Shown one piece after another: positions 19,245 through 26,756 of a DNA stretch of 32,790 nucleotides. The first letter of the stretch is position 1, and each line of letters starts with the position of its first letter. The translations under genes and the position numbers were made by a program. The notes beneath the pieces are model-generated. The model saw only the letters and a list, made by a program, of their open reading frames with translations, was not told where the DNA came from and did not search any database. This DNA comes from a bacterium (GTDB lineage: Bacteria; Omnitrophota; Gorgyraeia; Zapsychrales; Fredricksoniimonadaceae), in contig JAJXTI010000002.1 in assembly GCA_021783915.1 (NCBI GenBank), positions 1 through 32,790 of the forward strand. The letters are read 5' to 3'.

Positions 19245-20171
19245 ATGCAACGTAACAGCCGTATTTTGATTATTGGCCATCACGATAGTTTAGAAAACTC
19301 CCTTTGGAATTATTTTTCCTCCCGTAGGTTCAATCATGTTTACACCAACAGCAGAAATCGGTTAGATATTTTATCGCAGGCCAAGGTGCTCAAGTTTTTT
19401 AAAGAAATTCGTCCAGAATATATTTTCTTAGGTTCTGTGCGTTCCGGAGGCATTGTTGTCAACCAAGAGCATGCGGCGGAGTTTATCTATGAAAATCTCC
19501 AGGCCCAGAACAACATCATTCATGGTGCTTGGAAGGCAAAGGTCAAGAAGCTGGTTTATTTTGCAGCATCCTGTGTTTATCCGCTAGCCGCTAAGCCGCC
19601 CATAAAAGAAAACTCGCTTTTACAAGGCAGGATGGAAGCGACCAGTGAACCGTATTCTGTGGCGAAACTGGCTGGGCTTAAACTTTGCCAGACGTATCGC
19701 AGGCAATATGGCCTGGATTCCACTGTCATTGTGCCTACGACCCTTTACGGTCCGGGCAGTGATACAGACGTTCAAACTGCGCATGTGATGGGGGCCTTGA
19801 TAGCGAAATTCCATCAAGCTGTAGAAAAAAAGTATAAAGAGGTGGTTGTCTGGGGGACGGGGAAGCCTCGTCGGGAATTCTTGTATGTAGATGATTTTGT
19901 GCAGGGCGTTTTATTCTTAATGAAACATTATCATTCGGATGAGATAATTAATTTAGGTGTAGGATCGGATGTTACAGTTAAGAATTTAGCACAGCTTATC
20001 GCCGGCGTAAGCGGTTTCAAAGGAAAAATTGTGTTTGATACCTGCAAAACCGATGGGGCCATGCGTAAATTACTTGACAGCAGCCGGGTGCAAAAATTAG
20101 GTTGGAAGCCACAGGTAGGTTTGCAAGAAGGTATTAAGAACACCTACACATGGTATTCTTCACTTATTTAA
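19245..20171 (+). CDS. GDP-fucose-synthase (GMER/Fcl/WcaG)-like extended SDR
   Basis: PEYIFLGSVRSGGIVVN..AAEFIYENLQAQNNIIHGAWKAKVKKLVYFAASCVYP, EPYSVAKLAGLKLCQTYRRQYG, PTTLYGPGSDTD, VWGTGKPRREFLYVDD. Confidence 0.85.
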   Translation: MQRNSRILIIGHHDSLENSLWNYFSSRRFNHVYTNSRNRLDILSQAKVLKFFKEIRPEYIFLGSVRSGGIVVNQEHAAEFIYENLQAQNNIIHGAWKAKVKKLVYFAASCVYPLAAKPPIKENSLLQGRMEATSEPYSVAKLAGLKLCQTYRRQYGLDSTVIVPTTLYGPGSDTDVQTAHVMGALIAKFHQAVEKKYKEVVVWGTGKPRREFLYVDDFVQGVLFLMKHYHSDEIINLGVGSDVTVKNLAQLIAGVSGFKGKIVFDTCKTDGAMRKLLDSSRVQKLGWKPQVGLQEGIKNTYTWYSSLI

Positions 20172-20183
20172 GCCTCCCACTGC

Positions 20184-20237
20184 TCCGCCGACGGCGGAAC
20201 AAAACGTTGGGGTAAATTCGTCTCGCCTTGGGCGGGA
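20184..20237 (+). repeat. Two consecutive GC-rich hairpins between two SDR genes
   Basis: TCCGCC-GAC-GGCGGA (20184-20198) and TCTCGCC-TTG-GGCGGGA (20221-20237, one G-T wobble); no downstream T-tract. Confidence 0.6.
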
Positions 20238-20258
20238 CCCATTAAGAAAGGAAATGCG

Positions 20259-21191
20259 ATGAAGATTTTAGTGACGGGAGCTGCAGGTTATATCGGTTCA
20301 GTTTTGGTGCCGCGTCTGTTACAGGAAGGGTACGAAGTCATAGCGCTGGATAATTTTATGTATCACCAAAATTCTTTGCTTGATGTTTGTCACCATGAAA
20401 AATTGACCATTGTCCGTGGCGATACACGCGATAAAGGGCTTATGACCAAATTAATGAAAGGGGCTGATGCGGTTTTCCCTTTGGCCTGTCTGACAGGAGC
20501 ACCATTATGCGCCAAAGACCCTGTGGGCGCACAGACCATTCTTTTGGATGCCATTCAGATGATTTTGGAGTTAAAGAGCAAAGACCAAAGGATTATTTTT
20601 CCGACAACTAACAGCGGTTATGGGATCGGGGAAAAGGGTAAGCATTGTACGGAAGGAACCCCTTTAAGGCCGATATCCCTTTACGGCAGGCTCAAAGTGG
20701 ACGCAGAAAAAGCCATATTGGATGCGGGCAACGGGATTACTTTGCGTTTGGCTACGGCCTTTGGGATATCTCCCCGCATGCGCTTGGATTTGCTGGTGAA
20801 CGATTTTACCTATCGTGCTGTCTATGATAGGTTTGTGATTCTATTTGAAGCTCACTTTAACCGCAATTACATCCATGTGCGTGATATTTCCAAGGCCTTT
20901 ATTCATTCGCTTAATGGTTTTGACAAGATGAAAAACCAACCCTATAATGTCGGTTTAAGTGACGCAAACCTGACCAAATTACAACTCTGTCAAGAAATCA
21001 AAAAGCTTGTGCCTGATTTTTATTTTGTCGAAGCGACCATTGGTGAAGATCCCGATAAACGCGATTACATCGTCAGTAATGAAAAAATCGAGAAAACAGG
21101 TTTTAAACCGGATGTCAGCCTTCAAAAAGGCTTGGCAGAGTTGATTAAAGGGTACCAAATCATTAAACGTAATCAATACGCCAATATTTAA
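20259..21191 (+). CDS. NAD-dependent epimerase/dehydratase family extended SDR
   Basis: ILVTGAAGYIGSVLVPRLLQEGYEVIALDNF, PTTNSGYG, YGRLK (YxxxK). Confidence 0.87.
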   Translation: MKILVTGAAGYIGSVLVPRLLQEGYEVIALDNFMYHQNSLLDVCHHEKLTIVRGDTRDKGLMTKLMKGADAVFPLACLTGAPLCAKDPVGAQTILLDAIQMILELKSKDQRIIFPTTNSGYGIGEKGKHCTEGTPLRPISLYGRLKVDAEKAILDAGNGITLRLATAFGISPRMRLDLLVNDFTYRAVYDRFVILFEAHFNRNYIHVRDISKAFIHSLNGFDKMKNQPYNVGLSDANLTKLQLCQEIKKLVPDFYFVEATIGEDPDKRDYIVSNEKIEKTGFKPDVSLQKGLAELIKGYQIIKRNQYANI

Positions 21192-21199
21192 GGAAACCC

Positions 21200-22711
21200 G
21201 TGAAACAACTTGATGTTCTCTTTGTTCATCCTAATGCAGCTTACCGTATTTATCAGGATTTAGCTCAACATTATTCTGCCATAGAACCACCCATATGGGC
21301 CGGTATGTTAGCTAACCATTGCCGTTTAAAAGGTTTTGGTGTTGAAATCCTTGATTGTGAAGTATTTCATATTGATGATCACCAGGCTGCTGGACGTATC
21401 ATTGAAGCCAATCCTCGTTTGGTCTGTTTTGTTGTGTATGGCCAGCAACCATCGGCGAGTTCTCAAAACATGGATGGGGCGACGGCCTTAGCAGCCATTC
21501 TTAAAGATATCGCTCCACAGATTAAGGTTCTTTTTGTTGGGGGTCATGTTGCCGCTCTCTCCCGTGAGGTTTTGGAAAAACACAATGCTATTGATTTTGT
21601 TTGCCAGAATGAAGGAGTTTACACTATCTCTAATCTGCTGAAAACGAATTTAAGAGATGACCTGGATAAAATCCTTGGTTTGGGTTACAGGAAAGGTGGG
21701 TTGATTATTCTTAATCCTCCTTCGCCGATTGTTGCTAAGGCTGATTTGCCTACCGAATTACCAGGTATAGCGTGGGATCTTTTGCCAATCAAGGATTACC
21801 GTACTGCCCTATGGCATTCTTATCCCAACGGTTCCAAACGCCAGCCATTTGCTGCATTGTATACAAGTCTTGGCTGCCCCATGAAGTGTTCATTTTGCAT
21901 GATTAACATCATTAATCGCCAGGAAAACGAATATTCTGATGGTTCGGCCGTTTTTCGTTACTGGGACCCGGAACATATTATTAAAGAATTTGATTTCTTT
22001 GCTTCTCAGGGAATTACTAATATCAAGATTGCCGATGAATTATTTATTCTCAATGCCAATCACTTCATGAAACTCTGCGAATTGATTATAGAGCGCGGCT
22101 ATAAGTTTAATATTTGGTGTTATTCACGCGTGGACACTGTACGCGATCAGTATTTGGAGACCCTTAAAAGAGCTGGTGTGAATTGGTTGGCTTTAGGTAT
22201 TGAAAGCGGTAATGCCCGTGTACGCAAAGATGTCACTAAGGGGCGTTTTGAAGATGTGGATATTCGTTCGGTGGTGGCCAAAATCCGCCAACATGGTATT
22301 AATGTAATTGGCAACTATATATTCGGTCTACCCGAGGATGATTTGGACAGCATGCAGATGACTTTGGATTTAGCGATCGAGATGAATACGGAGGAAGCCA
22401 ATTTTTATTCAGCAATGGCCTATCCAGGAAGTCCTTTGCATGGAGCGGCCAAGAAAGAAGGATGGCAGTTACCGACGACTTATGCAGGGTTTTCTCAACA
22501 CTCTTATTATACCCAGCCGTTACCTACAAAGTATTTAAGTTCTCGCCAAGTATTAGCTTTTCGTGATGAGGCATGGATGAAATATCATACAAATCCTAAG
22601 TTTTTAGATTTGTTAAAGAATAAATTTGGTCAAATTGCGTTGGAAGAAACTTTAAAGTCTACGCAGATTAAACTCAAACGTAAAATTTTAGAAGAGGTTC
22701 CTGTCCAATGA
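21200..22711 (+). CDS. B12-binding-domain radical SAM protein
   Basis: GTG start. N-terminal cobalamin-domain-like Rossmann region, then YTSLGCPMKCSFCMINII (CxxxCxxC), GIESGNARVRKDVTKG, NYIFGLPEDD. Confidence 0.9.
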   Translation: MKQLDVLFVHPNAAYRIYQDLAQHYSAIEPPIWAGMLANHCRLKGFGVEILDCEVFHIDDHQAAGRIIEANPRLVCFVVYGQQPSASSQNMDGATALAAILKDIAPQIKVLFVGGHVAALSREVLEKHNAIDFVCQNEGVYTISNLLKTNLRDDLDKILGLGYRKGGLIILNPPSPIVAKADLPTELPGIAWDLLPIKDYRTALWHSYPNGSKRQPFAALYTSLGCPMKCSFCMINIINRQENEYSDGSAVFRYWDPEHIIKEFDFFASQGITNIKIADELFILNANHFMKLCELIIERGYKFNIWCYSRVDTVRDQYLETLKRAGVNWLALGIESGNARVRKDVTKGRFEDVDIRSVVAKIRQHGINVIGNYIFGLPEDDLDSMQMTLDLAIEMNTEEANFYSAMAYPGSPLHGAAKKEGWQLPTTYAGFSQHSYYTQPLPTKYLSSRQVLAFRDEAWMKYHTNPKFLDLLKNKFGQIALEETLKSTQIKLKRKILEEVPVQ

Positions 22712-23712
22712 TCATTTCCCGCACTCCATTTCGAATCTCTTTTTTTGGCGGAGGTACCGATTATAACGGCTGGTTTCAAGACAATAAAGGTGCTGTTTTA
22801 GCCACGACCATTGATAAATATTGTTATATTACTTGCCGCTATTTGCCTCCGTTTTTTGAACACAAAAGTCGTATTATCTATTCTGTGATTGAACATATTA
22901 ATAAAAATACCGATGAAATTGACCATCCATCCGTAAGAGAGGTGTTGCGATTTTTGAAAATCAATGAAGGAGTTGAAATCCATCATGATGGAGATTTGCC
23001 CGCACGTACGGGGCTGGGTTCTAGTTCCTCATTTACCGTTGGTCTTCTTAATTCTTTGTATGCCCTCAAAGGCCAAATGGTCACCAAGGAACGGTTGGCC
23101 AAAGAAGCCATTTATGTGGAGCAGGAAATGATTAAGGAAAGCGTGGGCTGTCAAGACCAGACGCTGGCGGCTTACGGAGGATTTAATTACATTGAATTTG
23201 GCGGGGCTAACCATTTAAGGGTCCAGCCCTTGACTATTGCAGGGGCAAAATTGAATACTTTACAGGACCATTTGATGCTTTTTTTTACAGGTTTTTCACG
23301 GACAGCTTCTCAGATTGCCCAGCATCAAATTAAAAATATTCCCAATAAAAAGTTGGAGCTTTTGCGCATGTATGAAATGGCCAAAGAAGCTTTGAATATT
23401 TTAAACAGTAAGGATGACATTTTGGCTTTTGGGCATTTGTTGGGTGAGAGTTGGAAGTTAAAGCGTTCGTTATCGGATAAAGTATCCAGTGAACATATCG
23501 ATAATCTTTATGAAACCGCCTTACGTACCGGGGCCGTGGGAGGTAAATTACTCGGTGCTGGCGGTGGGGGATTCGTATTGCTTTTTGTTGAACCGGCTAA
23601 AAAACAAAAGGTCAAAGAAGCGTTGAAAAACCTCCTGGAAGTCCCTATCAAATTTGAGAATTTAGGCAGCCAGATTATTTTTTACCAACCTGATACAGGC
23701 ATTATCAAGTAA
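22708..23712 (+). CDS. GHMP-family sugar kinase, HddA-like (D-glycero-alpha-D-manno-heptose 7-phosphate kinase family)
   Basis: IISRTPFRISFFGGGTDYNGWFQDNKGAVLATTIDKY, LPARTGLGSSSSFTVGLLNSL, GGKLLGAGGGGFVLLFV; ATGA overlap with upstream gene. Confidence 0.87.
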   Translation: MIISRTPFRISFFGGGTDYNGWFQDNKGAVLATTIDKYCYITCRYLPPFFEHKSRIIYSVIEHINKNTDEIDHPSVREVLRFLKINEGVEIHHDGDLPARTGLGSSSSFTVGLLNSLYALKGQMVTKERLAKEAIYVEQEMIKESVGCQDQTLAAYGGFNYIEFGGANHLRVQPLTIAGAKLNTLQDHLMLFFTGFSRTASQIAQHQIKNIPNKKLELLRMYEMAKEALNILNSKDDILAFGHLLGESWKLKRSLSDKVSSEHIDNLYETALRTGAVGGKLLGAGGGGFVLLFVEPAKKQKVKEALKNLLEVPIKFENLGSQIIFYQPDTGIIK

Positions 23713-23714
23713 AT

Positions 23715-24440
23715 ATGTTTCCCGATGTGGTCATTTTAGCCGGCGGTTTAGGTAAGCGTTTAAAAAGCGTTACTGGCGGCACGCAGAAAGTCTTGGCCCG
23801 GATTGATGGTAAACCGTTTATCAGCGTGCTCATTGATTATATTGCCGCTCAAGGGGCCAGGCGTTTCATTTTATGTACCGGGCATGACGCAGACAGTGTT
23901 GAGGCGGCGCTTAAGAATGCCCATCCTGATTTAACCATTATATTTTCTCGTGAAGATGAACCGCTGGGGACAGGCGGAGCTATTAAAAAAGGGTCTGCTT
24001 TGGTCGAAACCAATACATTTCTTGCGCTTAACGGGGACTGTTTTTGCGTGATCGATTATAAACGTATGATCGAGTTTCATGAGAATCAAAAGGGGCAGGC
24101 CACCATTGCCGTGACAAAAATGGCCGATGCCCGTGATTACGGTACGATTGAGATTGATTCTCACAAACAGATTATCGCTTTTAAAGAAAAACAGCCGGTC
24201 ATTCAAGCGGCCTTTATCAATACAGGAACTTATTGTTTGAATTGTAAAGTATTTTCTTTGGTACCAATCCTAACCCCTGGGGTTAGGAAGGTCGAAAAAT
24301 TTTCGATTGAATACGATTTTTTTCCGTACTTGGTAGGGCAGGGTTTTTCTGCTTTCGAGGTAGAAAATAAATTTATCGATATAGGAACCCCTGAGCGTTA
24401 TACTTGGGCGAAGGAACATTTGAAGTCTTTGAAAGGATAG
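23715..24440 (+). CDS. Sugar-phosphate nucleotidyltransferase, HddC-like
   Basis: DVVILAGGLGKRLKSVTGGTQKVLARIDGKPFI, PLGTGGAIKKG, LALNGDCFCVIDY, FIDIGTPERY. Confidence 0.87.
   Translation: MFPDVVILAGGLGKRLKSVTGGTQKVLARIDGKPFISVLIDYIAAQGARRFILCTGHDADSVEAALKNAHPDLTIIFSREDEPLGTGGAIKKGSALVETNTFLALNGDCFCVIDYKRMIEFHENQKGQATIAVTKMADARDYGTIEIDSHKQIIAFKEKQPVIQAAFINTGTYCLNCKVFSLVPILTPGVRKVEKFSIEYDFFPYLVGQGFSAFEVENKFIDIGTPERYTWAKEHLKSLKG
24268..24288. repeat. 21-bp perfect palindrome (10-bp arms, 1-nt centre) inside the nucleotidyltransferase CDS
   Basis: TCCTAACCCC-T-GGGGTTAGGA read directly. Confidence 0.9.
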
Positions 24441-24444
24441 TTTC

Positions 24445-25641
24445 ATGAAAATGGCGGATTTTAATAAGACCACGGCCATTTCCGATGGTCAGGAACTCAA
24501 GAAAGCCGGTTATAAAGTGCCTTTTGGCACGGTTTCCATTACCGACAAAGCAAAGAAGCTTATTGATCGCTCTATAGATACCAAGTGGGTGACCAAGGGT
24601 GCGTATGTTCATGAATTTGAGGATAAATTTGCGGCCCTCTTTGGAGTCAAACACGGTATTGCCGTTTCCAGCGGTACCGATGCGGATGCCATTGCCTGTG
24701 CGGTTTTGTATGATTTTGGGGCCAAACGCTGGGATGAGATCATTATTCCGGCTTTGACGTTCGTAGCCACAGGGAATGCCGTATTGCAGGCAGGATTTAA
24801 TCCTGTATTTGTCGATGTTAAGCGCGAAACACTCAATATCGATCCCGACAAAATCGAGAACGCCATTACCCCAAGAACACGCGCCATTATGCCCGTTCAT
24901 TTAATGGGTAAACCGGCCGATATGGATAAAATTATGGCCTTAGCCAAAAAACATAAGTTGCATGTCATTGAGGATGCGGCAGAGGCCCATGGGGCAGAGT
25001 ATAAGGGCAAAAAGATTGGGGCCATTGGTGATATGGCTTGTTTTTCTTTGTATGCCGCCCATATTGTCACAACCATCGAAGGCGGCATAGTCATCACCGA
25101 TAACGATCAGATGGCCGAAGCGGCCAGGTCTTTGCGTAACCATGGTATCGACGGTAAATTCCGTTTTAGGCGTATTGGTTTCTCGGCAAAAATGAATGAA
25201 ATAGAGGCCGCGGTCGGTTTAGGCAATCTTGATATTTTTTATGATATTTTAGAAAAACGCCGTCGTAACGTCCGGTACCTGATCAAGCAATTTTCCAAAT
25301 TTGAGAAATATTTTTGGTATTTGAAAGAAGACCCCCATGAAGTTCTGGGACCGCACGCATTTTCGATTATTTTAAAACCTGGATTGAACTTCACGAAAAA
25401 TGAATTTGTTTCTTATTTGGAAACAGAGGGCGTGGATTCTCGCAATTTGTTTTATTCCATCCCCACCCAGACCCCCAGTTACGAATTCATGGGGCATAAA
25501 CTCGGTGATTTCCCTGAGACGGAGTACTGTTCTGATAACGGCACCCATATCGGCTGCCATCAGGACATTGAATTGTCCCAGTGTGATTATGCCGTAGAAA
25601 CCGTTGCTAAATTCTTAAAAAGCAAAGGGCATAACGTTTAA
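24445..25641 (+). CDS. DegT/DnrJ/EryC1/StrS-fold PLP enzyme with Lys->His at the Schiff-base position (candidate sugar 3-dehydratase, ColD/RfbH-like)
   Basis: SSGTDADAIACAV, VIEDAAEAHGAEY, CFSLYAAHIVTTIEGGIVIT: His206 (codon 25060-25062) where aminotransferases have Lys. Confidence 0.85.
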   Translation: MKMADFNKTTAISDGQELKKAGYKVPFGTVSITDKAKKLIDRSIDTKWVTKGAYVHEFEDKFAALFGVKHGIAVSSGTDADAIACAVLYDFGAKRWDEIIIPALTFVATGNAVLQAGFNPVFVDVKRETLNIDPDKIENAITPRTRAIMPVHLMGKPADMDKIMALAKKHKLHVIEDAAEAHGAEYKGKKIGAIGDMACFSLYAAHIVTTIEGGIVITDNDQMAEAARSLRNHGIDGKFRFRRIGFSAKMNEIEAAVGLGNLDIFYDILEKRRRNVRYLIKQFSKFEKYFWYLKEDPHEVLGPHAFSIILKPGLNFTKNEFVSYLETEGVDSRNLFYSIPTQTPSYEFMGHKLGDFPETEYCSDNGTHIGCHQDIELSQCDYAVETVAKFLKSKGHNV

Positions 25642-25643
25642 AG

Positions 25644-26756
25644 ATGCGTATTGCCATCAACTGCCGATCGATTCTGCTTGATCATCGAACGGGGATTGGC
25701 CGCTACAGTTATAATCTTCTGGATTGCCTCGGGCAGATCGACAAAGGAAACAGCTTCCTTTTATATGCACCCAAGAGGTGCTTTGATTTTAAGCGCCGTC
25801 TTCCTTTATTTCCTTACAAGAATTTCAAGCCGCTAGTCGACCTTTTTAATGCGGGACCACAACGTTTATTCAAGAAAGTTGATCTTTATCATTTGCCGTC
25901 GCCGCAGGTCATAGAACAGGTTAAAAAGGTTAAACTGGTTGTCACCGTTCATGACTTAATTTATAAAACTTATCCGCAAAGCCATACGCCTGAAACCCTT
26001 CAGGCTGCCCAGCGTCAGATGGAATTCATCGTGCGCTATGCGGACAAAATTATCTGTGTTTCTCAAAGCACGCGTACGGACCTGCACCGTTTTTTTAATC
26101 TGCCGCTGGAAAAGACCTGTGTTATTTATAATGGAGTGGATCGTAACCTTTTCTATCCTCTGGATGAAAGTCAACGGATTTTGGCCCGTGAACGCTTAAA
26201 GTGCCTGGGGATCAATCAAAGGTTCATTTTATTTGTTGGTACTGTTGAACCGAGAAAGAACCTTACCGGTTTGCTCCATAGTTTTGCTTTGCTCAAATCA
26301 GAGCAAGCTTTTACCGGCCAGTTAGTTGTTGCAGGCATGAAAGGCTGGATGATACAGGGACTCGAAGAATTGATCAAACAGTTGGGGATCGCCAAGGACG
26401 TTATTTTTACGGGTTTTGTCAGGGATGATCAATTGCGTGAATTGTACAATTTGGCAGAAGTGTTTGTTTTTCCTTCCTTTTATGAAGGGTTTGGTTTTCC
26501 TATTGTAGAGGCTTTTTGCTGTGGCGCGGCAACAGTTACCTCTGATAATTCTTCCTGCGGAGAAATTGCTTCAGATGCAGCTTTGACGGTCACCCCTAAG
26601 ACTCCTTCTCAAATAGCGCAGGGGATCATAAGGTTATTAGAAGACAAGGTGTTTAACCAGTACCTTCGCCAAAAAGCTATTAGGCGCGCATCGGAATTTT
26701 CTTTTATCCAAACGGCCCGGGAAACATTAAAAATTTATGAAAGAATTGTCCCCTAA
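25644..26756 (+). CDS. Glycosyltransferase family 4 (GT-B)
   Basis: TGIGRYSYNLLDCL, FVGTVEPRKNLTGLLHSFALL, FVFPSFYEGFGFPIVEAFCCG. Confidence 0.92.
   Translation: MRIAINCRSILLDHRTGIGRYSYNLLDCLGQIDKGNSFLLYAPKRCFDFKRRLPLFPYKNFKPLVDLFNAGPQRLFKKVDLYHLPSPQVIEQVKKVKLVVTVHDLIYKTYPQSHTPETLQAAQRQMEFIVRYADKIICVSQSTRTDLHRFFNLPLEKTCVIYNGVDRNLFYPLDESQRILARERLKCLGINQRFILFVGTVEPRKNLTGLLHSFALLKSEQAFTGQLVVAGMKGWMIQGLEELIKQLGIAKDVIFTGFVRDDQLRELYNLAEVFVFPSFYEGFGFPIVEAFCCGAATVTSDNSSCGEIASDAALTVTPKTPSQIAQGIIRLLEDKVFNQYLRQKAIRRASEFSFIQTARETLKIYERIVP

Noticed and set aside
24373-24900. 175-aa minus-strand ORF
   Set aside because: Fully antisense to the well-supported nucleotidyltransferase and DegT-like genes, with no recognisable domain; a shadow ORF.
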